This document shows, piece after piece, positions 43,300-52,098 of a stretch of 56,711 bases of DNA. Each line of letters opens with the position of its first letter. The first letter of the stretch is position 1. The position numbers and the translations under genes are program-made. The notes beneath the pieces are model-generated. The model had not been told where the DNA came from, did no database searches, and saw only the letters and a program-made list of their open reading frames with translations. Source of the DNA: Nostoc sp. FACHB-152 (GTDB taxonomy: Bacteria > Cyanobacteriota > Cyanobacteriia > Cyanobacteriales > Nostocaceae). Where the stretch lies: the NCBI RefSeq assembly GCF_014697475.1, contig NZ_JACJRV010000047.1:1-56711 (forward strand). Reading direction: 5' to 3'.

Positions 43300-43684
43300 G
43301 GAAAAGTCTGTAAATACCAAAAGGAAATGCCCATCAATACTAAAAACAAACGCTATCGCCGAATTAATTCTCACACCCCATTATTACACAGAATGCCACT
43401 CTTGAGAAAAAACTATAAAAAACTTAATAAAAAGATATATGGTAGAGAACAGGGTTGAAAGCCGCTTAGTGTTCTTGTTGTGATGATGAGATTTTGTTTG
43501 AACCTATCCGGTTGTTAGGTGAGTCTGCGATCGCTTTTAGGTTCAAATGTTGTAGCGATCGCTACAATCTACCAACTTATTGAGTATTAATCTAATCAGG
43601 GTAGTAGCTAATTATATAAAGCTTTTACATCAGCGATTCAAAAATTTTTAGATTTCTATGTATTTGCATAATTTTGATGTTTTC
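43300..43684. other. Divergent spacer between rbp and modA
   Basis: It contains two notable symmetric sequences. TTTGAACCTA (43497-43506) is inverted at 43538-43547 (TAGGTTCAAA). The 18-bp perfect palindrome TTGTAGCGATCGCTACAA at 43550-43567 is centred on a HIP1 octamer. A TACCAACTT half-site follows at 43570-43578 (see the modA operator). No coding frame. Confidence 0.6.
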
Positions 43685-43712
43685 TACCAACTTTTTAAAT
43701 GCTAAGTTGGTA
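43685..43712 (+). promoter_or_regulatory. Inverted TACCAACTT sites upstream of modA
   Basis: TACCAACTT (43685-43693) and AAGTTGGTA (43704-43712) are a perfect 9-bp inverted repeat with a 10-bp spacer, ending 38 bp before the modA start. A third TACCAACTT lies at 43570-43578. A shorter match, CCAACTT, lies at 35524-35530 before the orphan ModA-like gene. The arrangement looks like an operator for a dimeric regulator of the molybdate genes. A hairpin in the leader is the alternative reading. Confidence 0.5.
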
Positions 43713-43750
43713 AAAACCCATTAGTTGAAAAACTGGTAGAGAGATTTTCA

Positions 43751-44563
43751 ATGACTCGTAAACGTGTTTTGGCTTTTGCTTGTTGGCTATTATGTTGTTG
43801 CCTGTTAGTTGTGGGGTGTAGCCAAAAGACACCTAACTCTGTCTCAAATCCTAGCCCAACAACACAAACAACAAGTTTGACTATCTCTGCGGCCGCCAGT
43901 CTCAAAGACTCATTAGAAGCACTCAAGCCAATATATGCCAAGGAAAAACCAAACATTAAACTAGTCTACAATTTTGGCTCATCCGGTGCTTTGCAGCAAC
44001 AGATAGAACAGGGTGCAAAAGTTGATCTGTTCATCTCAGCAGCAACTAAACAGATGGATGCGCTAGAGAAAAAAGGTTTGTTAGTTGATGGTACACGTAA
44101 AAAGTTATTGAGCAATCAAATGGTGTTAATCACACCGCAAAATTCTACAGCAATATCAGATATTAAAGATTTAACTTCGCCTCGCATTAAAAGAATTGCT
44201 CTAGGTGAACCTAAGAGTGTACCTGCTGGACAGTACGCACAACAAGTTTTAACTTCATTAAAAATTGCTGACAAAATCAAAAATAAAGTTGTTTACGCTA
44301 AAGATGTACGTCAAGCTTTAAATTTTGTAGAGTCAGGTAACGCTGATGCTGGACTAGTTTACCTTTCAGACGCGAAAATTACCCCGAAAGTAAAAATAGT
44401 CACGATTGTAGAAGAAAGTACACATTCTCCAATTGTCTATCCAATTGCGGTACTCAAAAGTAGTAAAAATGTCGATGCTGCTAAGGAGTTTGAGCAATTC
44501 TTATTTGGTGGCGATGCTAAAACTGTTTTTGAAAAACAAGGTTTTACACTAGCAGGCAAGTAA
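43751..44563 (+). CDS. modA: Molybdate ABC transporter substrate-binding protein
   Basis: 270-residue lipoprotein: the signal peptide ends with the lipobox LVVGC (cysteine about residue 23), so the protein is tethered to the outer face of the plasma membrane. The oxyanion-binding core reads LTISAAASLKDSLEALKPIY, NFGSSGALQQQIEQG, DLFISAATKQMDALEKKG, ALGEPKSVPAGQYAQQVL and SPIVYPIAVLKSS, all typical of ModA. It is followed by the modBC fusion gene after 187 nt. Molybdate is needed for nitrate reductase and, if present, nitrogenase. Confidence 0.95.
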   Translation: MTRKRVLAFACWLLCCCLLVVGCSQKTPNSVSNPSPTTQTTSLTISAAASLKDSLEALKPIYAKEKPNIKLVYNFGSSGALQQQIEQGAKVDLFISAATKQMDALEKKGLLVDGTRKKLLSNQMVLITPQNSTAISDIKDLTSPRIKRIALGEPKSVPAGQYAQQVLTSLKIADKIKNKVVYAKDVRQALNFVESGNADAGLVYLSDAKITPKVKIVTIVEESTHSPIVYPIAVLKSSKNVDAAKEFEQFLFGGDAKTVFEKQGFTLAGK

Positions 44564-44750
44564 GACAGGAGAAATTTGATGACATCAAGATTTTTCGCCA
44601 TAAGAAAACGAACTGCTAAGGGCGCAGAGAACGCTAATAAAGAGAGAAAAGTCTAACAAAAATCAAATTTTAAAGACTACATCCAACCCTACAAATTTAT
44701 CCATTTATTTCTTGAAATTTGATTCATATCAACTAATTTGTAAGATTACT

Positions 44751-46556
44751 ATGCCACAGGATTTAACACCGCTTTGGATATCACTTAAAACTTCATTATT
44801 GGCAACTTTTATTACTTTTTTTGTGGGGATTGGTGCTGCTTATTGGATGCTAAGTTATCGCGGCAAAGTTAAATCTTTAATTGAAAGTATTTTTGTGGCA
44901 CCCTTGATTTTGCCGCCGACGGTTGTGGGCTTTTTATTACTACTATTTTTTGGCAAAAATGGCCCCGTAGGTAAATTAATGGAGTCTTTTGACATAACTA
45001 TTGTTTTTACTTGGTATGGTGCGGCGATCGCGGCTACTGTGGTTTCTTTTCCGTTAATGTATAAAACTGCGTTGGGAGCCTTTGAACAAATTGATCGCAA
45101 TTTGTTGAGAGTAGCAAGAACTCTGGGTGCAAGTGAATCAACAATATTTTGGAAAATTAGTTTACCTCTAGCCTTCCCAGGGATTTTAGCCGCCACGACT
45201 TTGGCCTTTGCCCGTGCTTTGGGTGAATTCGGGGCTACATTAATGCTGGCTGGTAATATTCCCGGACAAACCCAGACGATTCCAATGGCTATTTATTTTG
45301 CTGTAGAAGCAGGGGCGATGGATGAGGCTTGGTTTTGGGCGATCGCAATTATGGTAATTTCTCTGTCAGGGATTATTGGGGTGAATCTTTGGCAAGAAGT
45401 ACGAGAGAAGCGAGGGGAGAAGGGGAAGCGACGAGGAGAAGCGACGAGGGGGAGTAGGAGAGCAGAGGAGCAGGGGAGCAGGGGAGCAGGGGGGCTGTTT
45501 GTAGATATTGAAAAAAAATTGCCCAGTTTTCATTTGCAAGTATCCTTTAGTACAAATAAGCAAACACTAGGCTTATTGGGGGGTTCAGGTGCAGGAAAAA
45601 GTATGATCCTGCGGTGTCTAGCAGGAATTGAAACCCCAACTAAAGGGCGAATAGTTTTAAATGGTAGAGTTCTGTTTGACTCTGAGAAAGGAATTAACGT
45701 ACCTAGCCGCGATCGCCGCATTGGTTTTTTAGTCCAGAACTATGCACTGTTTCCTAACATGACGGTGGCGCAAAATATTGCCTTTGGTTTACCTAAAGGC
45801 TTATCTGCTGGAAGTATACGAGTACAGGTTGAAGAACAACTAAGCGCTATGCAACTAGAAGGATTAGGCGATCGCTATCCACACCAACTCTCAGGCGGTC
45901 AACAGCAACGCGTCGCCTTAGCTAGAGCCTTAGCCAGTCAACCAGAAGCATTACTTTTAGATGAACCGTTTTCGGCACTCGATACCCATCTGCGTAGCCA
46001 ATTAGAACAGCAAATGACGGAAACTTTAGCAGAATATCAAGGTGTAGCTTTATTTGTCACCCATAATATGGAAGAAGCTTACCGAGTTTGCCCTAACTTG
46101 TTGGTGTTGGAGCATGGTCAAGCAGTGCATTATGGTTCTAAATACGATATTTTTGAGCATCCTGCAACTATGAGCGTTGCTCAATTAACAGGCTGTAAAA
46201 ATTTCTCTCGTGCTGTTATTCAAGGAGCGCAACAGTTACAAGCTCTTGATTGGGGTTGTAACCTTGAAGTTCTCGAACCAATTCCTAGAGAATTGTCTTC
46301 CGTTGGTATTCGCGCCCATCAAATCATTTTTAGCCATGATTCATCCCAAGCCAACACCTTTCCCTGCTGGGTGGTAAGAACCAGTGAAACACCCCACCGG
46401 ATGACATTATTTTTAAAACTACATAGTTCTCCAAATAACCCTCACGACTATCACTTGCAAGCAGAGGTCTTTAAAGAAAAATGGGCGCAGATTAAAGATA
46501 AACCTTTGCCTTGGTACGTGCGTTTAGACCCTATGCGCTTGATATTGATGGAGTGA
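44751..46556 (+). CDS. modBC: ModBC fusion: molybdate permease-ATPase
   Basis: 601 residues. Residues 1 to about 215 are the ModB permease (five helices and the EAA loop region GAFEQIDRNLLRVARTLGAS). Residues about 250-601 are the ModC ATPase: Walker A GGSGAGKSM, Q-loop FLVQNYALFPNM, signature LSGGQQQR, Walker B ALLLDEPFSALD, switch HNMEEAYR, and a C-terminal extension instead of a full MOP domain. Fused modBC genes are known from cyanobacteria. The linker (about 219-249, EKRGEKGKRRGEATRGSRRA then EEQGSRGAGG) is encoded by GGGGAGCA-type repeats (45411-45494). I use the ATG at 44751 that starts MPQDLTPLWISL. Confidence 0.94.
   Translation: MPQDLTPLWISLKTSLLATFITFFVGIGAAYWMLSYRGKVKSLIESIFVAPLILPPTVVGFLLLLFFGKNGPVGKLMESFDITIVFTWYGAAIAATVVSFPLMYKTALGAFEQIDRNLLRVARTLGASESTIFWKISLPLAFPGILAATTLAFARALGEFGATLMLAGNIPGQTQTIPMAIYFAVEAGAMDEAWFWAIAIMVISLSGIIGVNLWQEVREKRGEKGKRRGEATRGSRRAEEQGSRGAGGLFVDIEKKLPSFHLQVSFSTNKQTLGLLGGSGAGKSMILRCLAGIETPTKGRIVLNGRVLFDSEKGINVPSRDRRIGFLVQNYALFPNMTVAQNIAFGLPKGLSAGSIRVQVEEQLSAMQLEGLGDRYPHQLSGGQQQRVALARALASQPEALLLDEPFSALDTHLRSQLEQQMTETLAEYQGVALFVTHNMEEAYRVCPNLLVLEHGQAVHYGSKYDIFEHPATMSVAQLTGCKNFSRAVIQGAQQLQALDWGCNLEVLEPIPRELSSVGIRAHQIIFSHDSSQANTFPCWVVRTSETPHRMTLFLKLHSSPNNPHDYHLQAEVFKEKWAQIKDKPLPWYVRLDPMRLILME
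45411..45494 (+). repeat. Short tandem repeat inside modBC
   Basis: CGAGGGGAGAAGGGG, GACGAGGAGAAG and three copies of AGCAGGGG run in frame through the linker between permease and ATPase. The sequence is the reverse complement of the CCCCTGCTC repeats found between genes at 46700-46750, so a spacer-type repeat lies inside a coding region. Confidence 0.85.
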
Positions 46557-46584
46557 TGTAATAGGGAGTGGTGAGTGGAGAAGA

Positions 46585-46613
46585 CCTCTTACAAAAGTAG
46601 TTTTTGCAAGAGG
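46585..46613 (+). terminator. Hairpin after modBC
   Basis: CCTCTTACAAAA (46585-46596) pairs with TTTTGCAAGAGG (46602-46613) with one mismatch and a short loop, 29 nt after the stop codon. There is no T-run afterwards; the stem itself holds a run of Ts. Confidence 0.5.
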
Positions 46614-46833
46614 TGGGAAAAGGGAAAAGGTTAAAGGGGAAGGGGAAAGGGGTAAAAGAAAACCTATGTGCTGGTCATTTGTCATTGGTCAAAATTCTCC
46701 CCTGCTCCCTGCTCCCTGCTCCTCTACTCTCCCGCTCCCCTGCTCCCAAACCTCCATTCCCCGTTAAAATTGAATGAGTTTTGTAACCGCCACTTTACAC
46801 AGCGCGGATAAGAGATAAATAAAATTGAAATTT
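46614..46833. repeat. Short repeats upstream of trpS
   Basis: GGGAAAAGG/AAGGGGAAAGG-type repeats (46615-46660) are followed by CTGCTCC/CCTGCTC repeats (46700-46750). The latter match, inverted, the repeats inside modBC. The trpS promoter should lie in 46755-46830. Confidence 0.7.
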
Positions 46834-47844
46834 ATGGGCAAGCAGCGTGTTCTTTCTGGAGTTCAACCAACAGGCAATTACCATTTAGGCAACTATTTGG
46901 GAGCCATTCGCAACTGGGTAGAAGGCCAGAGCGAATACGAAAATTATCTCTTTGTGGCTGATTTGCACGCGATTACAGTGCCACATGACCCCACTATGTT
47001 AGCATCTGATACTTATACCCTAGCTGCTCTCTATCTGGCTTGTGGGTTGGATTTAAATCATTCTACTATCTTTGTGCAATCTCATGTTTCTGCCCACAGC
47101 GAACTCACTTGGTTGCTTAACTGTATTACGCCGCTAAACTGGCTAGAAGATATGATCCAGTTTAAGGAAAAGGCTGTCAAACAGGGTGAAAACGTCAGCG
47201 CAGGTTTATTAGATTATCCTGTACTGATGTCCTCGGATATTTTGCTTTACCAAGCAGATAAAGTACCAGTAGGTGAAGACCAAAAACAGCACTTGGAATT
47301 GACAAGGGATATTGCAGCTCGGTTAAATCACTTATTTGGAAAACCAGATCAGCCTGTATTGAAGTTACCAGACCCTTTAATCCGTAAAGAAGGTGCGAGG
47401 GTGATGAGTTTGGCGGATGGAACACGCAAAATGTCCAAGTCCGATCCTTCTGACTTAAGCCGGATTAACTTGCTAGATACACCAGAGCAAATTCAATACA
47501 AAATTAAACGTTGTAAAACTGATCCAATTCGGGGTTTAACCTTTGACGATCCTGAGCGTCCAGAGTGTAACAACTTGTTAACGCTGTATATGCTGCTGTC
47601 TGGAAAGAGTAAGGAAGCGGTAACTGCGGAGTGCCAAGATATGGGCTGGGGACAATTTAAGCCATTGTTGACAGAAACAACAATTAATGCGTTAAAGCCA
47701 ATTCAAGAAAAATATCAAGCAATCATGGACGATCGCAGTTATTTAGAGTCTGTATTGCGTGATGGGAGAGAAAAAGCCCAAGCGATCGCTAATCAAACTC
47801 TAGCGCAAGTTAAAGCTGCTTTAGGCTATTCAATGCCTTTATAA
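46834..47844 (+). CDS. trpS: Tryptophanyl-tRNA synthetase
   Basis: 336-residue class I aminoacyl-tRNA synthetase that loads tryptophan onto its tRNA. It starts MGKQRVLSGVQPTGNYHLGN, where GNYHLGNY is the HIGH-type motif, and has the second signature KMSKSDPSD (about 195-203). LDYPVLMSSDILLYQ and VPVGEDQKQHLELTRDIA line the substrate pocket. The ATG at 46834 is preferred over an in-frame TTG three codons upstream. The C-terminus is complete. Confidence 0.97.
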   Translation: MGKQRVLSGVQPTGNYHLGNYLGAIRNWVEGQSEYENYLFVADLHAITVPHDPTMLASDTYTLAALYLACGLDLNHSTIFVQSHVSAHSELTWLLNCITPLNWLEDMIQFKEKAVKQGENVSAGLLDYPVLMSSDILLYQADKVPVGEDQKQHLELTRDIAARLNHLFGKPDQPVLKLPDPLIRKEGARVMSLADGTRKMSKSDPSDLSRINLLDTPEQIQYKIKRCKTDPIRGLTFDDPERPECNNLLTLYMLLSGKSKEAVTAECQDMGWGQFKPLLTETTINALKPIQEKYQAIMDDRSYLESVLRDGREKAQAIANQTLAQVKAALGYSMPL

Positions 47845-47902
47845 GGCTTTCGCTTTGAGGTGTGATTCGTAATACTCTGTAAGAAAGCAGACGATTAATT
47901 GT

Positions 47903-48832
47903 ATGTATCACACCCATAGCCCAACAGCTTTGAGTCTATTTCAAAAAGCCGCGCAAGCAGGCGAATTCTTAATTACCGCAGAGGTAGCACCTCCAAAAGG
48001 GGTAAATCCTTCCCACATGATTGAAATGGCGGCGACCCTTAAGGGGAGGGTTCATGCTGTCAACATTACTGATGGTAGCCGTGCTGTGTTGCGGATGTCA
48101 TCGCTAGTAGCTTCGGCAATTTTATTGCAAAATGGCATCGAGCCGATTTGTCAGATTGCTTGCCGCGATCGCAACCGCATTGCTTTGCAAGCCGACCTCA
48201 TGGGCGCTCATGCCTTGGGCATTCGTAATATTTTAGCTTTGACAGGCGACCCAGTAAAAGCAGGCGATCACCCCGATGCTAAAGCTGTATTTGATTTAGA
48301 ATCAGTGCGGATGCTGAAACTAATTCAGAAAATGAATCAGGGTTTTGATTGCAACGATAAACCCTTAACCGATGGTGCAACAAATTTATTTACTGGTGCA
48401 GCCGTAGATCCGCAATGTAGCAGTTGGTCAGGCTTGCAAACTCGCTTTGAACGCAAAATTGAAGCCGGAGCGCAATTTTTTCAAAGTCAATTAATCACTG
48501 ATTTTGAAAGGCTAGAAAAGTTTATGGACAAGATAGCTTCTGTCCATAACAAGCCAATTTTGGCAGGAATTTTTCTGTTGAAATCAGCAAAAAATGCCCA
48601 ATTTATTAATAGGTGTGTTCCAGGTGTAAATATTCCCGAACACATTATTGATAGATTAGCAAAAGCCAAAGACCCACTAGAAGAAGGTGTAAAAATTGCT
48701 GCCGAACAAGTTCAGACTGCGCGGCAATTATGTCATGGTGTCCACATGATGGCCGTCAAGCGGGAAGATTTGATTCCCAAAATTTTGGATTTGGCAGAAG
48801 TGAAGCCTGTTGATTTAGTTCTAGCGAAGTAA
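47903..48832 (+). CDS. Methylenetetrahydrofolate reductase family protein
   Basis: 309 residues with the MetF barrel pattern: FLITAEVAPPKGVNPSHMIE (catalytic Glu), VNITDGSRAVLRMSS, GIEPICQIACRDRNRIALQAD, NILALTGDPVKAGDHPDA and the end HGVHMMAVKREDLIPKILDL. It should reduce methylene-THF to methyl-THF for methionine synthesis. The sequence differs from E. coli MetF and is of the short type common in cyanobacteria and archaea. The electron donor may be different, and an FAD site cannot be confirmed by eye. It follows trpS after 58 nt. Confidence 0.88.
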   Translation: MYHTHSPTALSLFQKAAQAGEFLITAEVAPPKGVNPSHMIEMAATLKGRVHAVNITDGSRAVLRMSSLVASAILLQNGIEPICQIACRDRNRIALQADLMGAHALGIRNILALTGDPVKAGDHPDAKAVFDLESVRMLKLIQKMNQGFDCNDKPLTDGATNLFTGAAVDPQCSSWSGLQTRFERKIEAGAQFFQSQLITDFERLEKFMDKIASVHNKPILAGIFLLKSAKNAQFINRCVPGVNIPEHIIDRLAKAKDPLEEGVKIAAEQVQTARQLCHGVHMMAVKREDLIPKILDLAEVKPVDLVLAK

Positions 48833-49041
48833 TTCAAGTTAGGCGATCGCATTTTTTATCAAAGCAGCTGGTTAATTGCAGCTGCTTTCTTAATTTAATG
48901 AGTGTGGAGATTAAGAATAATTGGCTATGTTGGTCGTCATCTTCCTACCAAATATAAAACTTAGTAAAAAGAGAGCGATCGCCTCTCCTCCCCTTCTATT
49001 GCTAAACTAAAAAACAACCCTTACCTCTGCAAAGGTGTTTT

Positions 49042-49788
49042 ATGACCTCTGCAATCAATCAAACCACTGAAGAACTCACGCCTTTCCCAGATCATACGCA
49101 GCTACCTGAATCAGACGGCACTTTCGTGAAGAACTTTCAGGAACATCCCCAAAGTATTCTACTCACAGATTCGATTAAACCTGTATTGCAAAAACGGCAT
49201 CCTGATGGGCAATACTGTATTGGTCAAGATAGCGGTATCTACTGGCGCATGACTGATCCCCCAGAGAAAGGCGCAGAAGCACCGGATTGGTTTTATGTAC
49301 CAAATGTACCACCCTTGCTGGATGGACAAACACGACGCTCCTATGTATTGTGGCGAGAGTTTATCGCACCGTTAATAGCATTAGAATTTGTGTCTGGTGA
49401 TGGTAGTGAGGAGCGCGATAAAACTCCTTGGAAAGGTAAATTTTGGATTTATGAACAGGTGATTCATCCGGCTTTTTACGGCATTTATGAAGTAAGTAAA
49501 GCCAGCGTAGAAGTGTATAAATTAATTGGTGGGCAATATCAGTTATTAGCAGCAAATGAACGGGGACATTATACTATTGCACCCTTGGGTATTGAGTTAG
49601 GTATCTGGCAGGGAGAATACCATAATATGGAATTACCTTGGCTGCGCTGGTGGGATAGCGAAGGTAATTTGTTGCTGACTGGTGAGGAAAGAGCAGAACA
49701 GGAACATCAACGGGCTGAACAAGAACGCCAACGAGCCGATCGCCTGACTGAACAATTGCGATCGCTCGGTGTGGAGCCAGACGTATAA
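49042..49788 (+). CDS. Uma2 family (DUF820) putative endonuclease
   Basis: 248 residues of the Uma2/DUF820 family, a large cyanobacterial group with a PD-(D/E)XK-like fold and no proven role. It has the family blocks GIYWRMTDPPEKGAEAPDWF, PLIALEFVSGDGSEERDKT and KFWIYEQVIHPAFYGIYEVS. A charged coiled-coil tail (about 212-248, EERAEQEHQRAEQERQRADR then LTEQLRSLG) is typical. AAAGG stands before the ATG. It converges, with a 4-nt gap, on another member of the same family. Confidence 0.85.
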   Translation: MTSAINQTTEELTPFPDHTQLPESDGTFVKNFQEHPQSILLTDSIKPVLQKRHPDGQYCIGQDSGIYWRMTDPPEKGAEAPDWFYVPNVPPLLDGQTRRSYVLWREFIAPLIALEFVSGDGSEERDKTPWKGKFWIYEQVIHPAFYGIYEVSKASVEVYKLIGGQYQLLAANERGHYTIAPLGIELGIWQGEYHNMELPWLRWWDSEGNLLLTGEERAEQEHQRAEQERQRADRLTEQLRSLGVEPDV

Positions 49789-49792
49789 TGCA

Positions 49793-50461
49793 CTAAAGAG
49801 AATTTGGATCAATGCCTAATTCTTGCAGTTTTGCTGCCAAGCGATCGGCTCGTTGTGTCTGTTGATATGCAACTTCTTCTGGTGTGGGAACTAATTCAGC
49901 TTCCGCCGTAAAAAAGCGTAATTTATCTTGATCAATTCCTAAATATAAATCTAGCTGCTGACTCCATAACCAACCTTGTGCGTTAGGTTCTAATGGTTGA
50001 TACTTACCAGCCACCAAAACAAACCCTGCAAATTCTAAATTATTGGGGTCAAACCAGAAGTATTCAGGAGTGCGAAAGGTGTTCTGATAAATTTCTTTTT
50101 TTAAGCCTCTGTCTGTTGCGGCGGTAGAATCTGATAGTAGTTCGATAATCACATTGGGATATTTACCGTCTTCTTGCCAGACAACCCAGCTTTTACGGGG
50201 TCGGCGTTCTGTCCCCAACACTACCAAAAAATCTGGCCCGCGAAAATCTTCTGACTTGAGTTGGCGAGGGCTGTAGTAAATTGTAATATTACCAGAAACA
50301 TAAAAATCATTGCGGTTGCTCCACCACAACTCCAGACACTGAATCAGCAGCGTCATTTGTAATCGATGTAAGTCACTTTCCAACGGTGGTTCGTCACTAT
50401 ATAAATCCCCTGGGGGATTTATCACATCTTCCGTAGTTTCTAAATCTGGGGCAACAGACAT
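49793..50461 (-). CDS. Uma2 family (DUF820) putative endonuclease
   Basis: 222 residues. The core has IYYSPRQLKSEDFRGPDFLVV, YPNVIIELLSDSTAATDRGLK and YFWFDPNNLEFAGFVL, giving the D and E-x-L/K residues of the nuclease-like site, and a short tail TQRADRLAAKLQELGIDPNS. It faces the previous gene tail to tail, and their ends share the inverted 14-mer AACGAGCCGATCGC (49730-49743 and 49841-49854). These features suggest an inverted duplication, though the two proteins have diverged widely. Confidence 0.85.
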   Translation of the reverse strand: MSVAPDLETTEDVINPPGDLYSDEPPLESDLHRLQMTLLIQCLELWWSNRNDFYVSGNITIYYSPRQLKSEDFRGPDFLVVLGTERRPRKSWVVWQEDGKYPNVIIELLSDSTAATDRGLKKEIYQNTFRTPEYFWFDPNNLEFAGFVLVAGKYQPLEPNAQGWLWSQQLDLYLGIDQDKLRFFTAEAELVPTPEEVAYQQTQRADRLAAKLQELGIDPNSL

Positions 50462-50654
50462 GATTGCAACTATCTCATTGCTCTTAGTTTAGCGTAGCGG
50501 CAATGGCTGCACTGGTGGGATTGACCGTAAAATACAACAGGCTTTTTTAGCCTTTAGCACTAGCACTTAAATTTCACCGAAAACGATATGATTGCCTGAG
50601 CTAAATCAAATCTACAATAGGGATAGGCAATTATCGCTTCATTCCCGTAAAGTG

Positions 50655-51605
50655 ATGAAAAACAAAATCAAACCTGATTGGGCTGGTGAAAGCTTACTCT
50701 CCAAGTTCGTAAACCTGCTTATCCAGACTAAACCTGTTTACAATGTGATGAAACACCAAGCTAGGCAGGTATTAATTACAACAGCAGAAAAAAATGGTAT
50801 TCCCTGGCGCAAAAACGCTGAAGCCCTACAAGCACTGATGACAAAACAACTGCTTGGGTCTGTTACTAACCACGAAGTTGTATATCCCGAATACTACAAA
50901 GTACCATTTCATGCTTATGCTGAGGGTAATCTTTGCTGGGAAGCTGCTTTTGAAGCGGAGTCAGCTACCTATGCAATGGCTTTACGTGTCTGGCCGCAAG
51001 AAAACCTGAGTTGGGAAGCTGCCCATGCCAGACTTAGAGGCACTTTTCATGATGTTTTGGCAGCCTACGGCCCGGTACAGGTGAGAGAAGTTCTCGATAT
51101 AGGGTGTTCAATTGGTTTATCTACCTTGGCATTGCACCGTTACTACCAACAAAAACAAGAACAGCCAATTCGCACCGTTGGTCTAGATTTGTCACCATAT
51201 ATGCTGGCGGTTGCCAAAGCTAGGGATGTTAATCATGAAATTTCCCAGTGGGTTCATGCTAGAGCCGAAAATACAGGCTTGCCAGATAATTCCTTTGATT
51301 TAGTGACTCTCCAGTTTGTGTGTCACGAGTTGCCCAGCGATGCCAGTAAACAAATTTTTGCAGAAGCTATCCGGCTACTAAGACCAGGTGGTTATATTGC
51401 CTTGGTAGATAATAACCCGCGATCGCCTGTTATTCAAAACCTACCACCTGCCCTTTTCACTTTAATGAAAAGCACTGAACCTTGGACTGATGATTATTAC
51501 GGTTTCGATATTCAAGCCGCTTTACAGGAAGTAGGCTTTTCACCAACCATTGAAGTTGCCAGCGACCCCCGTCATCGAACGATTATCGGTAAAAAGCCAT
51601 TATAA
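50655..51605 (+). CDS. Class I SAM-dependent methyltransferase
   Basis: 316 residues. The N-terminal part (1 to about 140) is unfamiliar and helical, with VVYPEYYKVPFHAYAEGNLC and WEAAFEAESATYAMALRVWP. A Rossmann methyltransferase follows: motif I EVLDIGCSIGLSTLAL, motif II TVGLDLSPYMLAVAKA, post-motif SFDLVTLQFVCHELP and RLLRPGGYIALVDNN. I use the ATG at 50655 (MKNKIKPDWAGES); a TTG at 50592 would add 21 residues. The substrate is unknown. The N-terminal domain plus this core is seen in cyanobacterial proteins of unknown role. Confidence 0.85.
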   Translation: MKNKIKPDWAGESLLSKFVNLLIQTKPVYNVMKHQARQVLITTAEKNGIPWRKNAEALQALMTKQLLGSVTNHEVVYPEYYKVPFHAYAEGNLCWEAAFEAESATYAMALRVWPQENLSWEAAHARLRGTFHDVLAAYGPVQVREVLDIGCSIGLSTLALHRYYQQKQEQPIRTVGLDLSPYMLAVAKARDVNHEISQWVHARAENTGLPDNSFDLVTLQFVCHELPSDASKQIFAEAIRLLRPGGYIALVDNNPRSPVIQNLPPALFTLMKSTEPWTDDYYGFDIQAALQEVGFSPTIEVASDPRHRTIIGKKPL

Positions 51606-51816
51606 GTGCTAAGTAAGCTCTTAATTTTAGTGGACTGACCAAGCCCCGTTGGGGCGGGGTGTGGGGTGTGTGGGATAGGGGAAGAGACAGCCCCAACAAA
51701 GGGTGGGTCACAAGCCCACCAATGCGTCTTTCCTACACCCTTCTTCTTGACTTTTTGGTGGGATAGGCATCTTACATACACCACAAAAGTTATATTTATG
51801 CACTGTTTTCACTGGG

Positions 51817-52098
51817 TTACGCCAGTAGGTTTCCCTCGACAATCATTGCTTGTAATGGAGCAGGAGTTACTTGAGAATTTCTTACCGTTGTATATTCATC
51901 ACAATTCCACAATTTCACTGCATCCTCCCGTGACGGACACTCAAAAACTATTGTCTGCTGTGCCGGAGCAATATCTAAAGAGCTAACAGTAATCATTCGA
52001 CTACCATAGCGTTGGATAATTGGTTTTACACATTGGGCATACTGCTCAAACAACTGTGAATCACTGATGACATCTTGGATAACAAGATAAACAGCCAT
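51817..52098 (-). CDS. DUF1330 family protein
   Basis: 93 residues with the ferredoxin-like (dimeric alpha/beta barrel) pattern of DUF1330: MAVYLVIQDVISDSQLFEQYAQ, then KPIIQRYGSRMITVSS and TIVFECPSREDAVKLWNCDEYT. No catalytic residues are known for the family. It is a lone gene with a clear ATG. Confidence 0.85.
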   Translation of the reverse strand: MAVYLVIQDVISDSQLFEQYAQCVKPIIQRYGSRMITVSSLDIAPAQQTIVFECPSREDAVKLWNCDEYTTVRNSQVTPAPLQAMIVEGNLLA

